Source: Fratercula arctica (taxonomy: Eukaryota; Chordata; Aves; Charadriiformes; Alcidae). From it: 64,000 nucleotides of DNA. Both the position numbers and the translations under genes were made by a program. Below the pieces are notes generated by a model. That model worked only from the letters and a program-made list of their open reading frames with translations, searched no databases and was not told the origin of the DNA. This document shows, piece after piece, positions 47,531-59,020 of the stretch (its first letter is position 1; every line of letters begins with the position of its first letter). The DNA lies in NCBI GenBank assembly GCA_947846985.1, contig CANTUZ010000002.1:56872885-56936884 (forward strand). Reading direction: 5' to 3'.

Positions 47531-50500
47531 TTTCTCCACTTAGTGGTTACTGAATTTTAATGCTGATTTTTTTTTTTTTTCTTTTCTTGGAGTCCTTCAC
47601 AGTGGCACCCAGGTTAGTGGGTGCTACAGTAGACTAATTAGAGTTAGTGAAAGTACAGACTTCTATACGTAGGCCCATAACCGAAAAAGATGAGTGCCAT
47701 GACAAGACCTGCAGACTAAAAAGAATTGAAGCACAAAAGACATATCAGGTTGTGTTTATAGCTATAGTAAGTGCTTTTTGCTACTTCTCTCCTTCCATAA
47801 GTATGTATTCATGGGCCTGTCTCCATCATGGGGTACTTTCTTTTTCTTTTCAAATTTTTTTTTTTGTCAGGTCTTTCTGGACAGCAGAACATGTCTGCAT
47901 TTTACAAAAATAAGGACTGAAGAGAAGGCAACAGCATTGTCTTTAGAGCTGGTTTTTGTCATTCCTGCCAGCTCTACTGATTTCATTCTTTAGTCCTAAA
48001 CTGGTGTTTTCTGTAAGCACACAATCTATACATTTCATGATTATTACCCAAAATTACTTGGACGTTTTGAGATAATTATTTCCTCTAACAAAGAAATTAA
48101 AAGGGAGCTTACTTAGGAATTTGTTTTTAGCTATGAGTGTCTTATCCATACCAGAAAACCTTTCTATGACTACAAGCATGAAGTCTAAGAATAGGGGAGT
48201 GCTTCCTGAGGTCTTCCTAAGAGCATCATATGCTGGTGGGCTTCTATGGTCCCGCATGACCCTGTGGGTCTAGTAGTAGGAGTCCTCTATCAGCTTGAGA
48301 GGAAAGGAAAGCTGGCCAGGTCTAAACAAATTTCATTCATACGCATGTTCTTTTTTGGGGTGTTCCTATTAAGTCCATTACATTTTAATTATCATAAATA
48401 TACTTATGCTCTTCTGGCAAAATATGTGGGCAGCCCACCTGTACCTAATGGACCGGGGTCAATCGAGCTATTAATTATGGCCTACAGCCTGAAGCGAAGC
48501 ATCCTTTGGCAAAGAAAGGTAGTTGAGAGAGATTTCTGGAAGAAAGAGAAAGGCTGTGTTTAGGAGATCTGTTGTTGCCAGGTCGGTGTACAGAAGCTGT
48601 ATGTCATCATATCCTCTCAGAAAGCGCTGACAACACTGTGGGTGGTTAAGTGTAAACTTGCAGTCATGGACTGAGAGGGCCGAGAAGTAGAGTAAGTGGG
48701 AGAAGCAGGCGGCAATGAGGTGGAACAATTAATGAATCCAACTAGTAGGAATGACCAGGGGCCAGCACTGTTAATGGCAGCAGGTTAATGGGCAGCCTGG
48801 CTAGTGGTGCCAATAGAGAGTGCGCTTAGCAAAGTGACTTTTGGGACTGTCTGACGGAAAGCAGGGTGTAAACCCATAGCGGTGGAGGTCTTGGCCTTCA
48901 GGGGGACTGGTCTAAGGCATTACCCCTAAAGAGCTCCAGGGGCAAAGAGCTCTCTGTAAAGCTGTGAGAGGGCATAGCACCTGGAAAGAGAGGATGTGCT
49001 ATCAGGGGCATCAGATGAATCTGCCCATTCATTGCAGTCTTGGATATGAAATGGTGAGTGCCGCAGCTGGACAAGGAGCTATTTCAGCAGTTTTAGTACA
49101 GAGGCTATTGCTGGCACGTTCTGGGGAAAAGATAGTATTGCCTATGGGATTGTTTAGGTTTTCCTAATCCATTTCCAAAACGTTTTTCTTCTCTTCCAGC
49201 ACACTTCTCTTTATTTAAACCCATTTGTTTGACTTACTGCTTATAAGTGGGGAAGTATGGCTCATTGAGTACCTTAGCAATGTAATTTGATTGCCAGATT
49301 GCTGGATAATGGCTTGAGTGTTTTATTTTGAACTTTTCAAAACTCTGTTGCTATTGCCACAGCCCTACTGCTTGCTAATCAGCGTCCTGCAGAAAGGTTA
49401 GGTTTGTGAAAAGATAGGTCAACAGTGGAGGGTGAGTTGGGTAGTTTGCACCTCTTGCTGTTTTTCATGGAAGTTGCCTTGCGTAGACAGACTGGCAGGG
49501 AAAAAATAACTGACCTGAAAAGGGGGTGAGCAGGGAGATGATAGTCAGCTGATCGTGCTAAGTTAATTGGGGTATTCAGGGCAAGGCTGGCTGAAGAACC
49601 GCAGAAGGATCTGACAAGATTGAATTAACTGGTCAATAAAATGGCAGATTAAATTCAGTGCGGACAGAAATAAAGTGATACACAGAGCAGAGAAAAAATA
49701 CAATCCTATCTTTACCTCAATTTAAGGACACTGTTAGAGGAAGGACACTGGACTAGTCAGATCTTTGGTCTGATAAATCTTCTCTTGGACATTTTTTTTT
49801 TTTTTCCTGGCAATAGTAGTTCTACAAAGGCTGTCCCTTCTACTCTGTAAGCCATGGGAATTCACAGCAATTTAAAAAAAAAGAAAAAAAAAGTGCCTGC
49901 TCCTGGGTCCATAAAGAATCTTTCAGGTTTAGTACAACTTCACAGAAAAACTCACACAAATCAACTTCTTCTGTGTGAGCATCTTTGCAGGAGAGGGAAA
50001 GTAGGGCCGGGCATGGCTTTTCCATGTCATGTGTCTCAGCGTCTGTCTCCAGGAATTTATACAATTCTTCTTTCTCCTCCACTTAGAGGAGAGAAGACAA
50101 AGACCAGTGTTTAAACCACAGTGAAACCCTGTGTGATACAGGCTACCTATTTGTCTTCAGGTCTTTTTTGAGAGCAAGAGTACTTGTGTACAACTGAGGT
50201 AGGGATAGAGTCATGTCTATATGAACAGGCAGAGCAAAAGCCAAAAGTGAGTCCAAAAGCCACATAGTCCTCTTGGTTTAGGAGGTTTATAAGCTGAGAG
50301 TCAGAGTACATTAGCTAACCCAGAGAGTACCATTTACTCTGGCTTGTCTGACCTGCTCAAAGGGAGTTTGTACAGTCTGTGCTTCTCTGTGCTTATATTT
50401 TAGGACTCTCAGTTTAGTCTGAGTTGAAAAATTTGGGTTAGACTCTGCACTCTTAAAAAGAGCACTCCAAACATTTCAAATGTCCAATCTTGAGTGCCAT

Positions 50501-51762
50501 TTCCTTTCTCTAGGGAATGTTGTTTTCCTAGATTCACAGCTTAGCACGAGCATCAGTGTGGCAGACCACTAAGGTTAAGATCGTATATCTTATCTTTAAA
50601 AAAATACTTATAGCATTCTTAACAGCAGCAATTAATTCTACAGGATAGAATGCTTTATGATTTATCGCAGTCAGGAAGTGCTACACAACTTAATATATGA
50701 TAGAATTTTCCAGCCACTTTGGTGTAGTTGGCTTCAACGCCTTACAACCATTAGTGGGATATGGTAATTTGCTTCACAGTTCTCTTAAATAGTTATGATT
50801 TTTTTTTTTTTTAAGTTCACCTGCTGTTTCTTTCTTGAGGGGAGTGATTGTGATTTTAGTATGCAGTGAACCAAAATTAATTTAGCATTTAATCTAAAGC
50901 AGTAACTGTTCCTTTGTAACCTAAGTTTTCATTAATGCCTTCATAATAGATATAATAGATCACCAATTTGTATCTGATGTAGAGAAACAGAAAAAAAAAA
51001 TGATGACAAGTGGAAATGTGTTTCTAATTGTAATGAGAGTTTGAATTGGCTTCAAGTTCTAATGTTTATGCAACATAAATTATTGGAGAAGCTAAGGCAT
51101 TGCCAGTAGCTGAACTTTCTATTATTGGATGGAAACTTTGCTATAGCACACAGTTAGTTGAATCTTCTCTGTGTGCATGCACACATACACGCAGAACTAC
51201 TGGGATAAAGTAGACTCTGAACATAGAAAGCTAGTCTAGGTACAGTTAAAGAGATGTTGGAGTAAGAGGTGCTTGAGAAGTTCACGCTTCTCGTGGCTCA
51301 TTTCTGCCTCTTCCAGGAAGTGCTCTGCCTCCTCAGGTTGCCCTGATGTATGTTTGTGGGACTGGTCTGCATATGGATCACTGAAAGTTTTCAGGGTAAA
51401 AGCCCCTCTCCCCCATTTAGTGAACTTTGGATGTAGGACAGGATAAGGCACAAATAGAGAAAATTACTTGAGTCAAAGTAATTTGCTCAAGTTTTTCATT
51501 GATGGATTTGAAGAATAATTAGTTTTTAAAAGTTATAATTAACTAACATCTACTAAATCCATTAAGCCTAAAAAAGAAATATATCCAGCAAGCTAAAAAA
51601 GTTTTGGTATACTCGAATACTGGTATGTACGCCATCATATGCAGAGCCATTCTGAATACCTGTTTTGAGAGTATCAGTGTTTGCTGACTGTCAGCACAGC
51701 ACAGCAGACAAGCTCATGGGAAGAGATCTAGTTTTTTCTAAGACTCTGGCAGATACATTACC
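47531..51762. other. Unique non-coding DNA
   Basis: No gene supported. Contains the small GC hairpin at 47602-47627, a repeat-free patch with homeodomain-like words at about 48420-48520 (GGTCAATCGAGC, TATTAATTATGG), a somewhat GC-richer unexplained stretch at 48740-49170, and T runs near 47568 and 49791. Frames up to 105 codons are unremarkable. Confidence 0.55.
47602..47627 (+). repeat. 10-bp GC-rich hairpin
   Basis: GTGGCACCCA (47602-47611) pairs with TGGGTGCTAC (47618-47627) with one G-T wobble and a 6-nt loop GGTTAG. Confidence 0.8.
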
Positions 51763-51834
51763 ATATACATATATATGTGTGTGTGTGTATATATATATGT
51801 GTGTGTGGGGGGGTGGGTGGGTGTGTGTGTGTGT
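51763..51834 (+). repeat. Compound TA/TG/G microsatellite
   Basis: (TA)n, (TG)n, (TA)n, (TG)n, then G7-T-GGG-T-GGG (51807-51821), then (TG)n again. Alternating purine-pyrimidine tracts favour Z-DNA and the G part matches a canonical quadruplex with 1-nt loops. Explains the poly-Val/Cys shadow frames. Confidence 0.92.
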
Positions 51835-52229
51835 AATTGCCCAGCTGTGCAGAGCTCACTGTGTACCACTCAGTTTAACCTGGCTAGCTCTTGTTATGAG
51901 TGGTGGCAATATGCTCCTGTTTCTGCCAAGTTTGGCCAAACCCTTTGCTTTGAAGGGAACAGAGTTATCAGTTCATTGCTAAGGTTTATTAGGAATTCTT
52001 CTCTGTTAAGCACAGATAATACCTAAGTACCCAGTTTCTCATTCTTGCACATAATCAAAAATAAGAAGAACTTTTAACCCTTAATGGTAATTAACTAGCT
52101 ATAGGAATGACAGAGGGAAAACAAACTTGTTGTTTTAAACCAAGGAATGTGGGTAATACAGAATGTAAAAAAATAAATAAATAAACCCCTGAAACTATTG
52201 TAATGAATGTTATATTCTCATGTGTGTGT

Positions 52230-52291
52230 TTGGTGATATAAATAAATATACACTTGATGTGTATATACACTGGTGATATAAAATATACATT
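52230..52291. repeat. Imperfect direct repeat of about 22 bp
   Basis: TGGTGATATAAATAAATATACAC at about 52231 and TGGTGATATAAAATATACAT at 52271 are two versions of the same unit, with TGTATATACA-type palindromic sequence between them. They differ by one TAAA insertion and a base change. Confidence 0.75.
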
Positions 52292-53446
52292 TATTTCTGT
52301 AAACTGTTTGAAACAGGGAAGCATTGAGAAAGTAATTTTAGGATTGACTATTTGGATATGAATGCATTTCTCATTAAGATTTGTTGGTTTTTTACCTCCG
52401 CCACTCTAAAAGTGGGTAGCTTTGTCTAAATCAGTGCATCACTTGGAGCCCGAGATCTCCATTTTGACAATGGAAATAACATTGTTTTATTCCCAGCTTT
52501 CTTGTGGTTTCTTTTGATTTTTGATTTTTTTTTTTTTTAATGTTTTGGTTTTAGTGGCCTCTTATGGGACATAATCTTTTCTTGGAGTGTGAATATGCAG
52601 AACCTGCATAGAGATTCTAATGAAGATTGACACCTCTAGGTGTTAATGCAATATGAAAAATAAACACTAATTATTTGGATCTTTCTCATCCCCTTTCTAC
52701 TTCAGTGGATCTTTTCTTTAACAGATTTGTTTGCAATTTAAAGGGCTAAATAACAGTTTTGCCTTCTGTAATTCAGTTTGGTTTTCTCTGTTATGTTTCT
52801 TGCTTTGGTGTTAAAGGAGCAAGAAACAAGAGAAGGTAAAAGAAAGCAGTAGTTATTTGAAGATATAAGATTTTCAGGATGCTATTTAGGCCCCTTTGAA
52901 TTCAGTGAGAATTCAATGGCAATGTGCTCTTTGTTTTAACGGAGTGAGGATTTCATTCTTCTTTCTGGTCTTACAGAAAAGTTACTGCTTTCCAGAAAAG
53001 AGCTTTACTGTTGTTAAATGTTTCAGCAGTGTTTCTCTCAATCCAGCAGCACTCAAAGCCATAATTTTTCACTTCGGTATGAGGCTGAGTAAATGCTCAG
53101 AAAAGAATCAAAAATTGACCTTCCAGTTCAGCTGTGACAAGGAAAGCCATTTAAAAAAATCATTCAGAAAGGAGGAGGGGAAAAACCACCTCAGTTGTAT
53201 CATAGATGTATTTTTTTCTTAATTTATAACAGGCCACAATAATTTTACATTTTAAATATTTTTTTCTTGTTCAAGAACATTTAGGGAGAACATGTGCAGT
53301 TTTGGCCGCATGTGGAGAGATAATTCACTGAGATGAATTATTGTTGTGTTTTGTAGTGAGATCACTACTCATAAGCTAGGGGATTAATATGTATTATCTA
53401 GCCAAAATCAAGTTTTTATGTATGGTATTTCCTTGTTTCCTTGGCC

Positions 53447-53477
53447 GGGGGGGGGGGGGGGGGCGGGCTGGGCAGGG
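53447..53477 (+). repeat. G17 tract with following GGG runs
   Basis: Seventeen G (53447-53463), then C-GGG-CT-GGG-CA-GGG. A multi-register quadruplex motif on the plus strand. Confidence 0.88.
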
Positions 53478-56400
53478 AAGGAACCCCTGCCTCTGTAGCA
53501 TTTCCAGAGTCGTCTGATTTTCTTGTTACCGCAGGCAGCCGGAAGACCTACAAGAACTATCAACCACATTTAGCCAAAAGCCATGAAGTTCCTCCTGTGT
53601 TTTTCACAACTGTGGTAAAAAGCAGTCATTAACTAGAGCTCCAGAGAATATGAGGATCATCCGAACAGATCTCATATTCTCGTTTCAACTCAGAGTAACC
53701 CAAGGGATCTCCTGTCTCCATACCTGACTTGCCACTTACTATTGCCAAGGCATGAACCAGGACCTTTGTAGGATGTAGAAAGAGGTCAATATGTCCTTTG
53801 GGCTAAGACAAGGTGTAACGTTATCAGAGTATCTAACACAGCCTTGCTCTGGAGTTATATCTCATATGTACGTATGTATGAATATTCATATGTACACATG
53901 AATGAAAGAAGTTCACATAGTCATGGACACCTTTGCTATCTCTTTATTGTTTTAATAAGGCAAGCAGTTGATATCAAGTATTCAAAAGGATAATTTTCTA
54001 TCACAAATTGGTGAAGGGGGGTGTGGGGTGTGGAAATTTTGTTCCTAAGAGCAAGTAACAGCTAAATTCAGATCTGAATTCAGATTCTAGCTTAGAAAAA
54101 GAGGAGAGAGAAGCAAGGATGTTTTCACGTGTGTCAGACTTCTAAGTTAAGGTCTCCTACACTTGCTTTATGCAAGTACTAAATAACTCTGTATTTTATA
54201 AATTAAGTAGGTGGACATGATGATAAGAAATTATAAACTGGCAGTTGGCAGGTGTACCTATAAAGATGATGGAGAAGTACCATCAATATAAGTCTTCTGC
54301 TGAATTTCACAACTCAAGCATGTAGGTGTGCACTAAATGGACAAAATTAGTCATTAAAAAGAAAAGTACTGACAGAATGTAATATTATAAAATGTGTGGA
54401 CTGTTTAACTTGCTTCCTGATCCTTTTTATTCTCTGGGTTGCACAAAGCAAAAATGTGCCCACCGTGAGAAGTTTACGATCAGTGAATGACACACAGAAA
54501 ACAAGCAGGACAAGGGCAAAGGTGCAGTTATGATTTTTCGGTACTTGATCAATTATGTAATACTTGATGGGATAATTCATGGTGACAAAAATACAAGTAA
54601 CACTTTAGCTTTCAGGCAGCTGGAAGGCAGTGTGAGGTGGTGCCTTTCTTACAGAGCAACTCCGTGGAAAAAAAAGTGAGAGATGCAAGAGAAAGATAAA
54701 TGTGCATGCAGACAGTTTTGCCTGCTCCCTTGCTTTTCGTGCCCTAGAAGGAAAAAAAAAAAAGGGGGTGGGGTGGGGTGTGTGTGTGCATTACATAGAA
54801 ATATTCAGCCATGAAATTGGTTGCTTCTAGAGGCTTCTAGACTAAAAAAAAAAATACTGTTACCTTTGAATATAAGCTGTAGTGCAAATGTAGCATTCAG
54901 TTGGTTTTTTTTCCCAAACAATTGCAGAGCACAGTGAGAAGAAAGTAAACCTTCTCTTCTAATTACTAGTTTGACCATTTTTTTTTTTTTTTTTAAATTT
55001 TTACCTTGTATTTGAGGCAGTACTGATTTGTTTTCAGTTTTTTAGCCAAACCAGAGAAGTGTTTTGATTCAAATTAACTTCGGTGGATTTTTTTTGCTAA
55101 AGTTGGAAGGGAAGTGGGGGGGAAAGAAGCAAAATGTTTTGTTTTCTCAAGCCTTTAAAATCTTTTTAATTGAACACTGGCAATTTTCTAAACAAAGATG
55201 TCACTTTAAAATGAAAACAGATGAGTTCATTTAAAAAAAAATTAAGCTTTTCTGAAATTAAAAAATCCACAATAATAAATTTACTCCAATAACAATACAA
55301 CTTGTCTAATAATAAACCTCCTTTTTTTAGCAAAACATATAATAAAGCCCTCAAAATCTTCTCTGCTTCTGTCTGGTTTTAGTTTCAACTCCTGTCTGAC
55401 ACCACCTTATTTTTGCTATTCTCACTGTTAATAAAAAGTTTCTTTGCCCTTTCATTTTCCTCCTTCTACCTTTCTTTCCTCTTTGAGCTCTTTTTTCCAT
55501 GCTGCTTGTTGTAAATGCAAGTTCTCAACGAAAATCAATGAAGGTATTAACGCGACCGCAGAAAGTCTGTCAACACTGAAGAGCAGCACAACAGGTATGG
55601 CTTTGTGTTAGGTTCCTCCTTCAGCTTGACCTGTCCATGAGCTGCAGTGAGAAGGATATGGTGACTCAGAAAGGACTCCTGGAAGGTTGCTTGCAGGGTA
55701 AACCAAAGGAGCAAGTTAGTGAGCAACTAATATCGTTCTTGAAATGGACTCAATGGCATTGTTTCCATTGTGTTCAGCAGAGTACTGGCGTCTTTGTCTT
55801 CTGTACAATATCACATTGTCCTTTCCCACCATATCAAGTTTACACCCTGCCAGGCAGCACAGAGCTGTCATGCATCCCCTTCCTTCATAAGCAAGAAGAG
55901 GGTGGAGGTACATATTTCTGGTTTCTGTTTGGAAAGACTTCCATGCTACAGTACAAACCTGTTATTTTGAGAAAATCCAAATATAACTGGTTCTAAGAGA
56001 TGACCCCTCATAATAGTCTGTTTTCCCCATGTTTCCTCTTGAGCTGCACTACTCCATACATCAGGACTTTGCTGGGCTGCAGTCCTAATGCTGGTTAGGC
56101 CGGAGTCTAGCAAAGGGTTCCCACGATATTCTTCTCTGTGTGAGGCTTGATGCATAAAAGAAAGTCACAGGAAAATAGCTGGAGTTCAGGTATGGTGTGA
56201 AGAAGAACTTCAGTACAGAGCCAAAGCAACAGACTTCAATGGAAGATTACCCCACATTGCCTTTTTTTTCCTCTTTCTTTTATTTTTTTTTTGTTCCCCC
56301 CTTCCCTCTCCTTGGTACAATGGCCTAATTCAGATGCTGGAAACATGGCAGTAGAGAGTTCATAAACTACGGGAATTACATTTCCTCATTTCCTGCCTCT

Positions 56401-57160
56401 TGTCTAGTTTGTAGGAAGTCTGTAAATTATGATAACACTGCATCTATGAAATAATAAAGATGCTTTCAATATTAAAGGAAATACAACAATAAAAGATCAA
56501 GATACAATTATGGAAAAAAAATTTCATGGTAAAGATGGCATAAAATGGGGATGCAACATTATGCCTGTTTCCTTTTAAATTTCAGCATAACCCATCTATT
56601 CTATTCTATTGAACTTGGGATCTATTTTTGTGTTTTCCAGTTTTGGACCTCCTGGCTGACCAAATGGAGTTTCAGGAGCCTACACTTAAGCTTCTGTTTA
56701 TTAATGGCTTGGTCTTAATTTACAATATTATTGGATTGTTGTAGTCAAAAACTCCATTGTTTTGATTAGGATAGATGTGGGGATCAAAAAGCAGCCTTAG
56801 GAGAAAAACTAGAGAGCTTGTTGTTTAGCCTTATGAACTGAAGGCTAGAGGGAAATGTGTAATAGATCTGTATAAATTCATAGCAGAGATGAATGTTAGG
56901 GTGAGAGAAGGGGTGCTTAAGCTAAAGGACACTGCTGACCCAGAAAAAAAGGATATTAACTGACTAAATTTAGGCTGGAAAATGCTCTTCTGATGGTAAG
57001 CATATTCTTCTAATAACGTTCTGGAATTGCTTTTTAATGTCAACAGCAAGACTCAGGCCAAACCCAATTCAGAGGTAAAGTCTGATGACTTTCTGAATGG
57101 GCTTATATAATTAACTTGCATTAGCAGAGGTCTTCTTTGGAGCAATTTCCCTGTGTTGAA

Positions 57161-57182
57161 TTTTTTTTTTTTTTTTTTTTTT
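57161..57182. repeat. T22 homopolymer
   Basis: Twenty-two consecutive T; no retroelement body seen. It yields a poly-Lys stretch in a minus shadow frame of 120 codons. Confidence 0.85.
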
Positions 57183-58479
57183 AATAAAAACTGTAAAAGT
57201 TTGAAAATGAGGAACTTAAAACACTTTTCTTTAGGACACTTTATTTGGAGATTTATGTAAGAATTATATGAATGAAAAATTTCGCTGAAAGAATGCATTA
57301 TTGTTTGGAGTTTGTTTCTGGCATTAGTCATGAGTCTTGATTGTATGATGTGCTCTGTATTGCTACATTCTTGTGTGATACCTCTAGATGTAACTGGTAA
57401 GCCACTGGAGGACATACACTTAAATACAAAGGACGCTTATGTCCCTTTCAATTCCCTGTGTACTTGATTCAAAAACAGGCTCTTGTTTTGACACAAATCT
57501 CCTAGATGTGTTGTAATCATATGTGGTTTGTGGTCATAGTTTAGTAGCTTTGGATTGCTGCCTGAGGTGCAGTGAAACGGTTTAGGTGTCACAAATGCCA
57601 CCCTGTTTCCAAACAAAGATTGGCTTCCTATGCTTCCCACCTTGAAACGTTTGGAGATGTGACCTTTTTGTACCTGTTTGTTTCGGGTGACGATTTTTCT
57701 GGTACACCACATCATTTAATACAGGACTTGGTTTTTGCTTTTAAGTAGTAAAGTCTATGATACTCCATGTATTGCCTGACAATCCATTATTCCCAAGTCA
57801 GACATTTGGGTGTCTCTGGACTCAGTTGCACTGTCTTTTTTTCCATCTTCTGATACATAACAGTTCGTGTTCAGAGGTCCCTGTTGTACGCAAAGCTTGA
57901 TCAGCCTGCACAAGATTTTATTTCTTGTGTCTTTTGATGCTCTAGTAGCTCCACTGAAGTTGTATCATTTTATGTAAGCTGTTAAGATCTGGCCTGTAAA
58001 ACTCCATGAATGTATGTTGAAAGTCAGTTTTTCTGAATTTAGATGATCTAATGAAAATTTGCCATGCTTGACAGTGCAAAGCTGTTGAAAAGAGGAGTTT
58101 GTAGGAATTTATGTCTGGGTCAGGGTAGAGTGAAAGTAATGTACAGATGGTAGCTATGGAAACAATATCTGAGTTTGTCTAGGTGGTCGTGAGGAAGGTA
58201 AATAATGAACAAACTGTACCAAATAAATGTATAAGCTGTGCTGAACCGAGGTAAAACAAATTCACTACGACAGACTTAGAAATAGAGGTTTACTGGCGGC
58301 TGCATACTTGTTTCTGTTCAGCGTGTGTGCAGTGAATACAATCTTAGCCAAGGGTTAGGTTGCACATCTGCCTTGACCCTAATGCTACAAACCAAAAAAA
58401 AAAAAAAATCTATCTCATGCCTTCCAGCGTAGCACACAAAGTCCATTGCTCCCTGGAGTGGTTTTAGTAAGTACAACTG

Positions 58480-58760
58480 CCCTTGCTTATGACATTTTTA
58501 GCTTTTACTTCTCCCTGGTTCAGAGAACGTGGCGGTTACTAGCGATTTTATACGTGTTAGTTTAGGTAAATGGAGCTGGATTAAAAGATTTCCGGCTGGC
58601 CACTCTTTCTCTGTTTATCTATTTCATGCTATTTTGACAAAAAGATGTCAGCTGAGAAATCGCATCGCAAACCTTGCCTCATACTACTAGCGGAGCTTTA
58701 TTTGAGGTGTCCAGATGGGATGACTTTCAAGGCCTAAGACAATACAAAGTATAAAGTAAG
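58480..58760. promoter_or_regulatory. Possible conserved non-coding element
   Basis: Repeat-free block with more CpGs than its surround (AACGTGGCGG, TAGCGA, TACGTG, TTCCGG, ATCGCATCGC, TAGCGG). Enhancer-like texture and no protein-like frame. Inference only. Confidence 0.25.
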
Positions 58761-58945
58761 AGGCAAGACTATTAACACAATCTTTAAACTTTTCAGTTTA
58801 GCTTTGATTGGAGAAATGAACCAGGTTTCAATATTAAGCTTCTTACCCCTTATTTTTGAACTGCTTTTTCCATTATTGCATATTCAGATGTGGAAGAACT
58901 GATCAATAGAATTCTGTAAATAATTTGATTGCCATACCTTACTTG

Positions 58946-58972
58946 ATCAACTATTTGAACAAAATAGTTGAT
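58946..58972. repeat. Perfect 11-bp inverted repeat
   Basis: ATCAACTATTT (58946-58956) and AAATAGTTGAT (58962-58972) with the spacer GAACA. Confidence 0.85.
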
Positions 58973-58993
58973 GAACTGTTTCAAAGGCTTTAA

Positions 58994-59020
58994 TTTTTTT
59001 TTTTTTTTTTGGGGGGGGGG
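58994..59020 (+). repeat. T17-G10 homopolymer pair
   Basis: Seventeen T followed directly by ten G, the same order and strand as the T11-G30 tract at 24963-25003. Confidence 0.88.

Larger units (their letters stand above)
51835..58479. other. Unique AT-rich non-coding DNA
   Basis: About 6.6 kb without a supported gene. Contains a doubled TGGTGATATAAA unit (52230-52291), the G17 tract, palindromic ATGAATATTCAT near 53877-53888, T17 at 54978-54994, a pyrimidine-rich stretch at about 56262-56318 and T22 at 57161-57182. Frames of 108, 119 and 120 codons here show no recognisable domains. Confidence 0.6.

Noticed and set aside
51665..51982. 105-codon plus frame with Cys/Val repeats
   Set aside because: Driven by the TG/TA microsatellite.
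55637..55996. 119-codon plus frame
   Set aside because: No recognisable domain and overlapped by a minus frame of 65 codons; no promoter or splice evidence.
57053..57415. 120-codon minus frame
   Set aside because: Runs through the T22 tract (poly-Lys) and shows no family resemblance.
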